From contig CAUWAG010000013.1 in the NCBI GenBank assembly GCA_963556695.1, positions 1,984,001 to 2,048,000 of the forward strand: a stretch of 64,000 nucleotides of DNA. The letters run 5' to 3'. A program made the position numbers and the translations under genes. Below, one piece after another: positions 12,101 through 25,803 of the stretch; the first letter of the stretch is position 1, and each line of letters begins with the position of its first letter. The notes below the pieces were generated by a model. That model was given only the letters and a program-made list of their open reading frames with translations. It ran no database searches and was not told the origin of the DNA. The DNA comes from Anthostomella pinea. Its lineage: Eukaryota; Ascomycota; Sordariomycetes; Xylariales; Xylariaceae.

Positions 12101-15100
12101 TAGTTGATGAACCGAGTCAAATGGTCACTCTCTTCCAGCGTCCTCGTTCACCGAACACGAATAGGCGCGTCGTCTCTGGCAATCGAGCCCATCGCTGACC
12201 GGCCGGCTAGCGTTGCCACGTAGTCTTCATGCTGGTGGTCCATTGGCTCAGACATCAGCACCAACAACGTCGTTGACTGAATCTGAGCCGCTTTGCATCA
12301 CGCAAGAAAGACTAGATGAGGTAAATACATGATATCCTGTATATATGTAGAGAAAGGTAGGATCGAATCGATTACCAATACCCACGCCGCACCGTAGGGC
12401 TGGCTCGGGTACAACCGATGACGAACACGTGCGCCCCCTGGCATCGTACGATGTTCGTAGATTGGCTGGTAATGATCTACACAAAGGTCAGCCCTATCTT
12501 CTGCGCAAGACAGGACATGGCATCAGCGTTGGAAGCCATATCATCAGCCATACTGACACTCGCCCGTTGCCGACGTGTTCTGCCCACGCGTGGCTCTGTG
12601 TACCTGGTAAGTAAGTTAGCTCAATGTTGAACTGCCGGAATCCCGACCCCGTAAAACAACCACCACTTTCAGAGTCAGTGACTACCAAGGTCGCGTCTTG
12701 AGACTACCTACGCGAGTAGCGCGGCTACCAGCCATTCCCAGAAAGAATACCCTACCTACGTGGTTCACATCCACTACGAGGCTCGCTTTCAGCCAGAAGA
12801 CGTTAATTGGTGCAACTAGTAGTTAGCAGGCTCATCTCCTGACTCGAAGCCGAGTCCAGACGTAGAACCCCATGCCTGCATAACTTACCCAAGAACCTGC
12901 GAGCCACGTGATCATTACGCCCCTTGACTTCACCTGCCAACCGACCACTTCAGTCATTCGTTTGCGACCGTCGCTCCTGCTTGGGTTCACCGCGCAGCTC
13001 ACCTGTTTCGGTATAACAGCTGGAGCTCTCGAGGTCATAACTTGTCGATGCTTTCCTGGCATGGAAATATCTTCCCCATCCCGTCTGGCCATATGGCATG
13101 GTGTCATTCTCTTCCACGAGAGAACCCTTCTTTCTACTGGAAAGCATGCTCCTCGCCATGAAGCATGGAATATGTTGGTCATTCGAGATATTATTCGTCG
13201 AACCCACTGGTAACAAGGCAAAGACAGGACTGGAGCGTTGGGGCAGGATGGAATCCGCGATCTAAGCTCATTACTTTCTGTCGTCACCAGGACCTAGTTG
13301 TAGCACGATTCAACCGGTTTCCAAGTAGGATAGCAGGTCCGTAGGGGCATCTCAAGCCTATGTCTTGCAGTACTACGTGGGTAAGGCTTTGGCATATCGT
13401 ATCTCTTCTCGGAGCGAAGAACTCATACGGAAAGAGATAACGTACCATGCGAGAAGCCGTGCAAGAGTACCTCTCTAACACAGTCGCCATATAGGATCCC
13501 AGGAACAGCCCAGTGCGTAAGTGTGTGAAGCGAATTCGAGCATGAGGAAAAACTCTCCCGTTCTTGCCCAAAGACCCTGCATCTTGAACCCACCTCGCCA
13601 AACCGACAGCCACACCATCAGCCAAAACACAATTTAATGCAGATTAAAACAATAGGCTACTAAAAGTGAAAACGGGTAGATATTCACCAAAAATTTGAAC
13701 CCAGTGTCTTGTACTTGAAAAGATGCTTGAAGGGCGGTCCGAGAAGCCAATGTGCGTAGTGACTACAATCAGCCCTCATACGTCTCCGTACACACCATGT
13801 TGAGAAGATTCCAGATCACACCAGATCAAATGGAAATTTGGGAATACTGTAGTAAGCGGACAGGATTAAGCAGCTTTGGTTTGATACGCCACTTCTGATG
13901 CTTATTCAATGGTGCTTATTCCGAATCGATGAATGCACCGTTTACACGTTTGCTGGACGGATGGTGTACGGAGACTTATGAGGGCTCAGTGTACCTAGGA
14001 GGGCATTGCTTGGTGTGCCCAATGTCAAGCCGAAGTTTTACTGCGTGACAGGATCAGTGCATAGTTTCCAGAGCACCATCATCAGAAATGATTCCCATAT
14101 GGAAGCCGATGTCTAAAACATGGGCTTGTCTTGGAACGCAGGAGTCTTGCACGGCTACAAGAGGTCCGCTCGTCTGTACGAGGCCAGGTGGTATCGAATC
14201 GTGGACTTCTCTGCTTTTTATTACGGCGTGCCCAGACATACCTGTGATTATCGAATGTATTTCATGTAATCTAGGTTACTGGCCTGTATCTCGAGTTGTG
14301 TTGTTGGGGCATGGGTAGCGTTGTGCACAGTAGAGTCAATATAGGGGTAGGATGCACCACCGTAGCTGGCTGGCTGGACGGAGTGCACCACAGCCAGTAC
14401 GTGAGCCTCTCTACGGAAGTTACAACTAAGTAAATGATCTTCTACAGGAAAGGAATCATGGTGGATGTAGCACAGGGAATGACAGGAACTTTGGTTGCAA
14501 CCGGTGACCGATACTTTACGGGGGTATTGATTTCGAATCGCATGCCCTCAGGTAAATAACACGCCCAAATCACAATCAGCCTCCCTCCCCGGCAACCATA
14601 AATATCAGGCGCACCACCCACCTCCGCCCTCCTCTCTCTTCCCTTCATCTTCAACAACAAGACCTTGGCGACCTTGCCTCGGTAGCAACCTCCTTGGAGG
14701 GCAATTTTGGTGCGCGTCTCCCCCCAGCTTCCACTTGACCGGCCCCCTACTGATGTATCACGCAGAACACAAACCAAGTCACCTCGACGACCCCATTCGC
14801 ACAACCCGCCGGGAAACCCGGGCACAACCACCACGGGGCGCCGCGCTGGAAGATATTGCCATCGCTCTCCCACAATGCCCACCGATCGCTCGCAGCCGCC
14901 GACGAGACGACCCGGTGCTCCGCGGCGTGGGAGATACGTCCTCCGAGTCCGCAGAACGAAACAAGAAAGTTATAGAGAAAGCGCATGTTACGGTATTACA
15001 TAATACCTCCACATATTTATGTACATATATACCCCTAGCTTCCCCGTTCTCTTCCGACCTTGCCTCTTCTTCCTTAGATATCGTTGAATCTAGATATTTC

Positions 15101-16881
15101 AACCCATCAGCCCTGACCAGCGCAGCTGCAGGCCTGATTGTCACAGCGCATAATGAACACTGAGGGCCTCCTTTCGGGGCTCACAAATCGGCCGGAATAT
15201 ACACACAGACGAGGGGACCGATGGTACAAATCACCTTGTAGACCGAGCTGGGGGGGTTCGGTCTGCAATTGTGACGCGTGTGAGAGCATCCGGGCTCCGG
15301 CTCGCGATACGATCACGAAGGGCTGGGTTTCCTCGGACGGATGCCTCTCGCCAGGCTCGCTATGTCGGCCTGGTTAGTTGCGGACGTCTGGTGGGTTGAG
15401 TGGGAAACTCGAGTATCTCCTTTCTGGTTGTGGAGGCCAGCCGGAGCGGCTGGGGCGCTTCGCGGATGGGTGGAGAGCAGACGACGGTTTGATGAGGGCT
15501 TTTGTGGATAAGAGACCGGAACACAAGGACAGGGAGCTTTGAGGTTTGTGATCCTAACGCTGGAAACTGAGGGCTGGGGACTTTTGTCTGGATTACGAAC
15601 CACTGACTTGGTGGCCTTTGCATCTCCATGCTTGGGTCTCTGAGTGGTCGTTCTCCTATACTGATCCTGAACCTCAACCCACCTTGCTTGCTGCGTTTGC
15701 TGGGTGATTCCAGTATCGCTCATAGAGCATTGGTGCAAGAGCTTCATACATCTATTCATCTCATATACTTCTCGTGTAGTTAAACCATGGTTCTAACCAC
15801 CTCAGCTTTGATTTGAGTACACATCGTGAAACCAAGAATATGAAGCCCGGAACGACATGCTTCGTCAGATCGTTAACCCACCATCCCTTGCAGGGCTTAT
15901 TGCTCGCACTCGGAATTCCAGCACACTGCATAATCATCCACCTGCCTCCATGATCAACAGGGTAATATGCTCAACCCCCAATGCCAACCCATCTTAATAC
16001 CTTGGGTAGGTAGGCATGGTGGCTCAGGAGATGGCGTCGACCATCAATGGTTGTACACGAGGAACACGCGAACTCGTAACCCATAACAAAGCCCTAACCA
16101 AGCTCCTTATACAACCTCACTTCGTTGGAAGATGGAGGTTGGTGATGACTCTGAGTGTTGCTTGCTCTATCGTGATCGATAGCCAGTTGAGTTCAATTTA
16201 CTTTACCGCTGAACTTTCATCCGCCTGTCCAAGACATGACATCGGGACAAGGTGAGTCGTAATACCTTGACCAACTTTGGGCAAGGGAGCTAACTTGACT
16301 CAACTTGTTCACAGCGAGCACAGGCAGGCCCCTTGCATCACATCTGTGTCAAGCCAAAACATCACAGCAACCAAGGGAGACAAGTTTCATGTGCACAAAA
16401 GGAATTGTTGCCGTTCAGGCGGGTATTACTACATCGTACATCCCCATCCCCATCACCGCGCTCTCTCTCTCTCTTCCTTGGTCTTCCAACTAGGTCTCCT
16501 CTCAGGAGGCATATATGTACAGTGGCCCCTTCAATACCGCAGCCTCCTTGTATTAATCAAGGGAAACATACTCACAGCACAGCTTCCAGCTCCGAAATGC
16601 CCGCCTGCCAACACCGTCAATCATGGAAAAAAAGGAGTGCGATGCTCCAAACCCACCCGGCCATCCAAAACGGAGTATGCTCGCCACCAACACCTGCCAG
16701 CCCTTTAGTCCTACGTCATTGAAGCAAGCCGTGGGCCAGCGAGAACGATATGCAAATCCATGTACGTAAACTTCGTAAAACCGTCAGCACCCTGGCCAGT
16801 TCGAACACTGGGCAGGGCCGTTCTATAATGGGACGCGATTCTTCAAGTAGAAGAACCGACGGGAAATATAAGCGGCAAGGA
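9200..16881. other. Gene-poor interval between acc1 and nudE
   Basis: About 7.7 kb with no ORF that I can tie to a family. The first kilobase or so should be the acc1 promoter and 5' UTR. The ORFs are short, occur on all frames and have low-complexity or arginine/serine-rich translations. Supported contents are the MITE at 13766-13991 and a small TGGACTGG-type direct repeat around 10792-10852. A 148-codon open frame on the minus strand (15316-15759, Ser/Pro/Gln-rich) is the most protein-like, but it has no recognisable domain and I do not call it a gene. Confidence 0.6.
13766..13991. mobile_element. Tc1/mariner-type MITE, 226 bp, TA target duplication
   Basis: Two 28-bp terminal inverted repeats (13766-13793 and 13964-13991) match at 25 of 28 positions when one is reverse-complemented; the shared core is AGCCCTCATA-GTCTCCGTACAC. 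The element is flanked on both sides by TA (13764-13765 and 13992-13993), the target duplication of the Tc1/mariner/pogo superfamily. The roughly 170 bp interior has no ORF, so any movement would need a transposase supplied elsewhere. The near-identical ends suggest fairly recent insertion or conserved ends. Assignment to a particular family (Fot1/pogo or another) cannot be made from one copy. Confidence 0.8.
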
Positions 16882-18683
16882 CTAGTACGTCTCTCCCAAG
16901 TCGCTCAATTTCCTTGCCCTGCCGTTCTCGTTGACTCCACCGCTAACTCGTCGTGACGGGTTCATGCTGCCGCTTTGCCGCCGCGTAAAGCCACTGGGAG
17001 CCGGGATGTTGCTACCCGTCCCCTCAGCATCATATTTGCTATACGTCCCCCGCCGGCTCGGCGTACGTTCTTCGAACTCTTCGGCTTCGATATGGGTCAC
17101 ACTCTGGGAATGCCCGTGCAAGCCGCCTATGGAGCTCCTAGGTCGTACTCCCATCGGGGTTCTCGCACCCGTAAGACTAGTACGGGATGCGGGTCGACCG
17201 ATTTCGCTACGGCTCGCCGGACGATCGGGTTTCACGAAGCTCGAGATACTAGCTCGGCTACTCGGTCGCGATATGGACACGGAAGAGCCGTCGGGATCGT
17301 AATTAGGGTTCCGATTGGGCAAAGGGCCGAACGAAAGCCGCGAGACGCTGGACGTACTAAGTCTCAATACGTGCTTGCCGCCTCCAGTCGTAGTCGTAGC
17401 CTGTGTCGGGGTGTCGTCTGCTACCGACGGAGTCGCTGTCGAACCCGCATTGCGTTTCCGGGAGCGCATCGTGACCGTAGATGGCACCTGGCTGGTGCCG
17501 TTGACGGATGATCTGGGGGATGCTCGCGGCGGTGTGTGTACGGGTGCTGGTAGCTTAGACCGTGCCGAAGCGACCCGGGCCTCAAGTTTCTGCATCTGCG
17601 CAGTAAGAGTACGAACATGGCTCAGAGAAGCTGAGGCGGGAAGCTTGTGGGATGAAGCGCGGTTGGTGACCGTGCGAGCTGGCGCTGCCGTGCGGGCGGT
17701 AGTAGCAGAGCGCATGCCAGGCGGGCGGATCCCACTGGAGGCGGCGCTTCGTGGCTTCGGTGTGATGCTGTGGTCGGCGGAGGGGATGCGTGATTTCTTC
17801 TGGCTTGAGGGCGCTGGCGTCCTGAGGTTGGAGGACTGTCTCGGTATGGGAAGGGAAGCGTCGGACATGGGAGGCGATGGCGGCTCATGTATCTCGGGCG
17901 CAGCTTTGCCAGTGGACAGCAGGGCTACCTCGTTGGGAGGTGTAGAGATCATGGGCGAGCTCGCTGTCGACCGAGGGGAGTTTTCGAATGAGGGTGAGTC
18001 GGGAATGGAGATGTCGGTGGAAATGGTGGACAGATGGCGGTTCTCTGCCTTCTTGATCTTGTCCTGCATGATTTCGGCCTCAACCTTAAGATCGGAAAGC
18101 TCTTCGCGCAGTCTCTGGGATTCGATGCGCAGAGACTCTCGTTCCTGCTCGCCAATCTTGATCTCCTCCTCCATCATGACGGTCCTCTCGATGGCGACGT
18201 TGTACTTGGACTCCATGTCCTCAAGAGAGGAGGTGGTGTTTCTGGCCTGGCGCTCGAAGTCATCATTGGCCACCTCGATGTCGCGTAGCCTGAGTTGCAT
18301 GCTCCGATTGGCGTCCCTGAGGGTGGTGATCTCCTTTTCTAAAGCGTTTTGAGCGCTGTTGGCCTCGGCCTTGGCCTTCTTGCATTTTTCCTGGGGACGT
18401 GCAGTCAGAATCTGGATTGGAGGAATACTGCAGCGAGCGCGGGACGGATTCTTACCTTCCACTCATCGACCTCGAACTGCAGGCTCTCGCTCCTCTGCTC
18501 CAAATCGCGCTGTCGCTTGTCGGCAGCATCGAGATCCTTCTCCAGCTCGGCTTCCAGTTCGTGACTGGACTCCCGAAACTCGGTCAGCTCGTCGGCAAGC
18601 TGCTCATATTGCTTCTTGTACCAGGCCAGGGACTCCTCGGGGGTGGCAGCCGCGGTGGGAGGTGAGGAAGGTGTTTCGGCCAT
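16882..18683 (-). CDS. nudE: NudE nuclear distribution protein
   Basis: Exons 18456-18683 and 16882-18390 (intron 65 nt, GTAAGA...CAG) encode 578 residues. NudE (RO-11 in Neurospora, NDE1/NDEL1 in animals) is a cytoplasmic dynein cofactor that binds LIS1/NudF and supports nuclear migration. Seen: an N-terminal long parallel coiled coil (about residues 15-195, heptads rich in E/L/K, starting [15 protein letters not shown] and including the strongly conserved [20 protein letters not shown]), followed by a long Ser/Pro/Arg-rich disordered tail. The intron splits the coiled coil just after FEVDEWK, the usual place in this family. The start chosen is the ATG at 18683 (MAETPSSP); an in-frame ATG at 18737 would add 18 residues. 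The antisense strand is widely open, but only the minus frame shows family motifs. Confidence 0.94.
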
Positions 18684-21600
18684 GTTTGCCGGCGCGCTCG
18701 TACTTGTGGCTGCAGTATCGATGATTTCCGCGCACAATGAGGTGGCCAGATAGATTGCTCTCCTCTAGGTGCAGGCGCGGTAGAACATTGGGCGATGTCG
18801 AGAGGTAAGTGATTAGGCGGTCAGGCGTTGCGACGTATACGCTTCACTGATGATGAAGCTGCCCAAGTTGCGTCGGAAAGGGTAGCCAAGCCGATAGAGA
18901 AGGTGTTGGATGGTAGTAGGCGTGAATAGGTCGGAATAGAAAGGAAACTGGTCGCGTTGGATAGATGTATGTACAGTACTCAAGTATGTATGTACATAGA
19001 CGTATGGATGAACGAATGAAGGAGGGTTCGGGTCGTATGGCGTCTACAGAAACGGGTGTGAGCACTCGTCGTTCGTCCCTGTTGATTGCACTTTGCGTTG
19101 CTGCGTACCTACCTCATCCGAGACCTGCTGTTGTTTTGTTGATTGCACTGGGGGCTCCGATCGGGTCGTCGATTGGCTAGTGGCGGATGGGAGGCGGGCG
19201 CAAAGCGTTTATCGAGTATCCGTTGGGGTTGTTGTCGTTGTCGTTGTCGTCGTCGCCGCTTTCCGAGTGTAAACTTACCGTTTGCCGCGTCGTGTGTCGT
19301 GTCGTCGCCGTCGGTCGGTCGGACGAAGGGTTGGGCGTGGGTGCCGGAGATGGAGTTGGACAAGCAGCCCTTTTGTGTTGTCAACATTCAACACACCAGT
19401 TGAATGGCGCTGTGTTTGCTGGTCGCAAGCCACGTCCACCCCCCTGGAAGCGACAGCAGCGCTTTTCCCCTTCAGGCTTAGCGCGGACCTGTCGCAGGTG
19501 CCCGGCGAACTCTGGCGTCTGGAAGTCACCAAGTGCCCCGCGGCTACCATGACAACCCGTGCCGCAGCGCTCCAAATCCACGCCAGCGCCCGCTGCCCAC
19601 TGACTCGGGTCCACTGCTTACCCAGTCATGCAAGCTGCCCATTGTGACCCAATTGGAACCTTATTACCTAATCTTCATGTGACAACCTCCCGATGTCATT
19701 GGATTTGGCATGTTGACTTGAACATCTCCATCGACCTCATCTCAGCCGTGACAATACGTACTCGCCTAGGTACAACCTGATAATGATGGAGTCTGCCCAT
19801 CACATGAGTTCAAATGACAAGTCTTCCAGGTTGGCGCCTCTCGCGCGCATCGAACAAAGGCCAGCGGCCCTGCCATGACGCCCTCACACCGCCTCCATCA
19901 TCTTCATCATCTTGCCTATGCTCTTTCGGGCGCCTGATCCAATAGTCAGGCTCTATGATTGCCAGCCCAATGCACTTCCCAGGAAATCCGTAGCATTGAG
20001 AAATGTGTCACCCGTCCGAATTTTGGGACTTGGTGTTGAAATGATCCCACATTAGCCGATTTGTGGGTCGTCGTGTCTTTCGTGTTTCAGCAATATCCAA
20101 TCCAGATTCATGGGAGGCTGGCAGTCAGCAGTCCGGCAGCTGAGAGAATCACAAATAGCTCCATGAATATCCCCTCGTTCCTTGGAGAGCGCATAGCCAG
20201 GCTAATGCAACCACTTTAACAACGAGAACGCCATCCGATACGTATTAAAGTCAAGCTTTGGCACGCCCACGTGGCGAGCAGAAGATGACCGCGTGGCGTC
20301 ATCACAAGGGGTTCATTGCTGAGAGCGTCGCTCTGACACCCTCGAACAACCACCAAATACTCCAGCTACAAGAAACAACTCCACCTATATACCTTACCAG
20401 GTAGGCTGTATGCATCACTGCCTGATGGGAGGGAGAAGTTTGCCGGCCAGTAGTGCTTATCCCCTTAGGATCGTGGTGTGACTAAGATCTGAGCTTCATC
20501 TCCACGTCTCCCGCGATGTCAGTTTCCTCACCCGTTTGCTTACCTTAGGTCGTGTATCTTACTTACTACTAGTGTATGTTTATATACGTTACGGCTGGAT
20601 ATTTATGCCGAGATTGAGTAACGGGAAGAACTCGGCGTCTGATCGGATTCGCTCTGAAGGGAAAGCTCAGACCTTGGTCACATCACGATTCCAAGGGATA
20701 CCAGACATCTTGGAACCGTTGGTGTACATTGCGGCCACTGTGGCCCTTGCATGTGGCATCAAGCAGCCGAATATAAATTTGGCTTTGGAGTATTGGCAAT
20801 CATCGTCTGCAGTCGGGCTGTTCTTTACCATACTCAACCTCTTCCGCTTGGGCAACCCTGTGCGGAAACTCCGGTATCATCATACGCAGTCTCGACGCTT
20901 CGGAGTGCCAGACTGTGCTGCCCACGCAGCTAAGCCGGCTCGAAACTGTTGCGACTGTCGCGGCCGGTCACACGTGACTATTGCGTTTGAAGGCACTCCT
21001 GGGCGACTTGCACTGCCCGCGAGCCTCCATCTCTCATCAGCGGTGCGTTTCTCGTCATTCAGCCTATCAAGAGAGTGTACAATACCTTCAGGGGTCATAC
21101 TATGCAGGGTGATTTATCCACAGTCTGAGTTTGTGACTGCACTGCCGTAAGCAGGCACACCCCATGAAGATACTTCAGTTCCGTGAGCAAAACTGCTGAA
21201 ACTCCGACGTACGACAGGCGATCCAGTCTTCAGGGCCACATACTCGATGCTGGCAGCTCCGTCCCTGGTGCGCTGCTGAAGAAAGATGTTGACTTCGGCC
21301 TGTTTTCCAGCGCCAGTGGAGCCAACGCGGCAACAGCAATGAAGCTGCGGCTTACAACAAAATACGAGGACTATAGGTGTGCGAGACATCGAGCAGCCTC
21401 TGGAAATGGTTCAACTTGGGTAGCGTGGTTATAATGCGAGACGGACATATCGATTCCCGCGAAGCAGCAACTGTTCGGCTCAACGAGGATTTCCACGGAC
21501 TCATGACTGCCAACTGGTCAGTAACCAAAGAACATCAATACAAGGGCGGTGTAGCAATCCATCATCAGCCAGAATGATGAAACCTTCACTCTGATGGGGG

Positions 21601-24600
21601 ACGAGATCACGAATTGCGGCCGGCCTTCCATCCGCGCAACCCGAGCGGCGATGAAAGCATTCCGCCTTATCTTCATCCGACCTCTATACTTTCCAAACAT
21701 ACCTGACGCGACCCGGTCCGTCTCAGGGTCTCCCATGTATGGCCGTCTTCGCGTCTCCGGCGCGCAGCTGGACCCAGCTCGGCCCCTCGCCCTCTTCGAC
21801 TCGTTACTCATCAACTTCCTTCGTCGGACTGGACGAGTCTGTACTGCCAAGGTAGAGTCACTGTGTGAGTGGTGACGCAACCCGTGTTGTGACCGAAAGT
21901 CTCGAGGGTTATTTTAGCAAGAGGGTACAGGCCTGGAATTTGCCCGCGGGACGCAGAAGACAGCCACCGGTTTCAACCGCTGCCTCAAATATGCTTATGG
22001 GTCCAGCGGCTGCGGCAAGGGTTGACGGTTCAGAAGACCAGGCGCTGGGCCCATGAATTGGTCATCAAGTCCTCACGATGATATGTCTTCCCTCTTATGA
22101 CGTTGCATAGGAATAAGAATTCGACACTCCTTGGATACGAGCTCCAAGGCTTGACAGTCGTCGATGTTTGACTGTCATGGTATCGTGTTGTGAGTGGCTC
22201 TGCAGCTTTCTGTCAGTCAGCCGAGTGGTAAAGTTGCATTCATGGAGACGTCAGCGCTACAAGTGTCTAGATGCTCCTGGAGCTTCGGGCTACTGACTCT
22301 TTATATATACTCACATCTGGTACTTGTGACTTGGTGGTGCTGGTTTCTGGTGAAAGCCATCGGTCTATCTGGACTTGCCTGTCACCTCAACAAGGAAACT
22401 GCGTGTGGGCACAGACGGACTTCGATGTTGTTCTGATTCGCGATGGTAGTCCATTGCACTGGAAGATGGAATTACGCTGACTGTACTTGAAATCGGCTAG
22501 TATGGGTGCTCTCTTGAATAGGGCATGCTGTGCCCAGTGCGTTCCTTCTAGCTAGGATCGGGTATGCCCGGGTTCAGGTCAAATGTCGGTGACCGCAGGC
22601 GCTGTAGAGAGATTTATTGCATAATTGGTAGCCGAAGATGCGGCCGTGATTATGCTGGAACTCCTCACATTAAGGAATACCGTTCTGTACCTCTCGGTTG
22701 GCCCTAGGTCTATACCCCCAGGCCCTACCGACTTATTGTGTAATAAGTAGCAACCCCTTTTATTGTATGTGTAGTGATTGAGTTCTGAAATAGAGTTTCG
22801 TTATGCAGTCAAGGAATGGCCTGCGGTCTCATCCTGGTTGATCGCCCCTTTTCGCTTGCTTCATAGAAACACGCTACGTTTCTTAAACTCCAAGTCGTGC
22901 CCTTGCCAGAAATATCGGTTCTTTATTGGCGTATTAGCTTCATCAATAATCATTCAATGGTCACTGCCTAGTTCATGGCATTGTAATCATGAAATGACCT
23001 GGACTTTGCAATGATTATACAGGCAGTTGAGTGGGAACAATCGAATCGCTGTTCATTCCGGGGCAATAAGATTGTGTACAGGCCCGATTGGTTGCTCCCA
23101 TGCAGGCTGTACATAATTAACACTTATAGACATAAAGAATAATAAACAGATCTTGTGGAAGTGGTGCTGTCCACTACCTAATTTAAGGGGTCTGGAGTTG
23201 GATAGCCGATCCTTATTTTACCTACCTTTGCCCCCACACAATTGGGAAATTTGAGCGAATGCGTACACGACTTTGCGGAATAGTGACTGATATGGCCGTG
23301 TCTTCCTATCTGTTATTTCCTCGCTCTTCGAGAAAAATATCAAAGCTGGTCCACTACACCAAGCTTCTAGCGTGCCATCTCGAGGTGCTCAAGTTTACAC
23401 TTTGGGGGCAAAGGCTACACATCTAACTTACCACACCAAATCGCCTACTACAAATGTAACAACCGGTCATGAGGCAGCCCATCTTCGTTGGGTGGCTTGT
23501 AGACTCTCATCGGGTGATAGACGGGGTAGGCAATTTGGAACCTTCACCGCATGGAAAGGGCGGTTTGCCACGCCATCTTGCCACTGGGTAAGACCACAGG
23601 AAGCAAGAGTACAGCCAAATCCCGCCTTGCTCGTCCTGAGTGAGAAGCATGAGTAGAGTATGGAGTTTGAGGCTACAAGGGGTTCAAGAAGTTGGCTACT
23701 CGCTTCTTAGCATGCCTGCCAAAATAGCACATCGTGCATGCATCATGATGAGTGGCTTGTGTTGTCACACATGCGCATGCAAGCCATCATGCGGGCGCCA
23801 GACGCCCATAAGATCCGATCTAAGGGCTTGCCGGCTTGTTCAGTAATCAGAAAATCTCGCCGAATCCGACATCAGGACCAGTTGAGTCGCCCGAAGCCTC
23901 CTACTTTATCAGATGTTTCATATCCAGCCACATAAGTTATGTACAAGGATTTGTCCACTCAGTGGCTGGAAGGAGACAACGCGACATAAAGAACGACCTA
24001 CTCTCCAAGAAAGGCTTGATCCAGGTATCTTTGTCTTGGTAAGTGACACCGCGATATTTTCGTGGAGTGCCTCTAGATCGAGTCATGATCTCATAATACT
24101 GGGAAGGGTATGTATTTGATGGCCTTTTGTCGTCTAGCGGACAACCAGCCGCCCGAGCAAATTGGCCTCGGTAAAGGTTACCAAAGGCAAGACACGTACG
24201 TAAGCGCCACAAATAAGGCCAAAAACTTGGAAGAATGAGACGTTGTAGCCGAGAGTGTCGACCTTTTTGCTTCACGAAGTGGCTTAACCCCTACCGCCAT
24301 GTGAAGATACTCGGCTGACACCCGACTCAGCATAAGCGTCGGTGGCTCGACAATTCTCTATTGGGAGAGGTAGGCACGAATCCAAATGTGTACGAATACT
24401 CGTACGATTACTGTAGATCCCGATGCAGTTGTCCCATGAAGATGGAAGCTATAAAATAGTATCATGAACTTCAACCACGTGTGACATGGGGTCGGATCCC
24501 CCCTGCGGCTCCCAGCCTTGCTGAACCCTTGGTGGCGCTCATGTAGCCCTGGCTCACCTGGATACATACCCAATTGGGGAGAAGATCGCCGTCGTCAAGT

Positions 24601-25803
24601 TAAAGCCGTGGCTGGCAGTGGCTGCGTGATAGCAAGCCGTCAGCCCTGCAGCAGCTTCACGGTCTAGTCATTGGTATGTATAGGTCCAGTCCCTGATCTT
24701 TAGCCTCAGCCATTCCAGCCACGATCGGCTGCCGGCACGTGGCAGGGTCCCTGTGCCAGATTCGTGGAACCCATACAGGACCTGTAAATCGGCTGCAGGG
24801 TCCATCCCTTATGAAGGATCTGTAGGACTCGCACAGAACCTGTAGATCGGCAGGCGCTTTTCAAAATTGCCAGAGCCTTTTCCATTGGCGCTGGGTCGAC
24901 TGGGCTTGACCTATCGGTTCCCCAGTTGCGACGCCGGCCGGGTTGGGGGCCCGAAAAGGAGCTGAAAACCCGTCGGAAGCACATCCCGACGTCCACATCC
25001 AGGGTGCCAGGTCCCTGCAACGTCGTTGATATGGGATACGAAAGGGCTTCAAGGCTTGTCCGTTTGTCGTTTGATACGACAACGATGCAGGCTCGTGTTA
25101 TCAAAATTCCGCCAAGAGTCGTTTGCATGGAAGACCGCATTGTCGATCGAGCCACCACCGAATCTCTCCAGCATCGCCGCACGAGGAGCTGCAGGGGGGC
25201 GCACAACAAGGCGGCTTACAAGATCTTAACGAGTCGCCGCGACAGTCATTGAATCATAGATTCTCTCTCCAATGAATCATGAATTCTCGGCCTGCTTGAC
25301 TCTCCTTCTTGGCATGTCCTCTTCAGAGACGAGATTAGACGGACACGCAATAATCCGACAACAACGGCTCTTCCTTTGACGTACGCATAAGGCGGCCGGG
25401 AGCAACAGTTGCCCTACGACCATGGAGTAATATAGAGACTATCTTTGTTTTCCAATCGAAATCACATGGGTTGCTGGAAGACTGCATCCATCGTGCCTAC
25501 GAAGGTAAACCTCCAGGTATTGTACACCGTCGATATCATGCGCTGTGACAATGAGAGAAAACTAGCAACGTTGACTTGACGATTTGATTTGTTATTAAGC
25601 TCTTCGACCGCAAAGGGGAACCCATACCCAAATGCCTTACATCTAAGCTGAGATAGCAAATAACCACCATTGGTAATTTGGTACACTCTTCCCAACGCCT
25701 GAAAGCGCCGCGCTATGTATCAAGTCGAAATCAACACGCAGCCTCCTTCTCTCAAGTAAGACGCCTCTAGATAACGGGGGAAATATCATCGAGCCATTCT
25801 CAG
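18684..25803. other. Gene-poor interval between nudE and the velvet gene
   Basis: About 7.1 kb. The first several hundred bases are the nudE promoter and contain a GTT/GTC triplet run near 19227-19258. An open frame on the plus strand with an ATG at 20605 runs to 21150 (181 codons) but shows no family motif or intron logic. The stretch from about 22.5 to 23.4 kb is visibly richer in A+T and stop codons than the flanks, which could reflect decayed repeat DNA. No RNA gene was seen. Confidence 0.5.
20605..21150 (+). other. Unassigned open frame, 181 codons
   Basis: This is the longest ATG-initiated frame in an otherwise empty interval (MPRLSNGKNSASDRIRSEG...). A hydrophobic stretch (LEPLVYIAATVALACGI) near residues 33-50 is followed by a Cys/His/Arg-rich part. 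I recognise no domain, and there is no neighbour pointing to a role. It may be chance, a relic, or one exon of a divergent gene. Confidence 0.15.

Noticed and set aside
16790..16830. Possible tRNA T-arm around CCAGTTCGAACACTGG
   Set aside because: A short palindrome with no acceptor stem, D-arm or anticodon arm at the right spacing.
17315..18352. 345-codon plus-strand frame opposite nudE
   Set aside because: Shadow of the low-complexity Ser/Arg tail and coiled coil; no domain, and nudE motifs are clear on the minus strand.
21999..22025. Walker-A-like GSSGCGKG in the nudE-velvet gap
   Set aside because: A stop follows immediately and no other ABC or P-loop motif lies in phase nearby; a chance match.
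24776..24856. Two imperfect copies of a CCTGTA-ATCGGC motif 58 bases apart
   Set aside because: Short and diverged; no inverted ends or further copies, so not called as a repeat.
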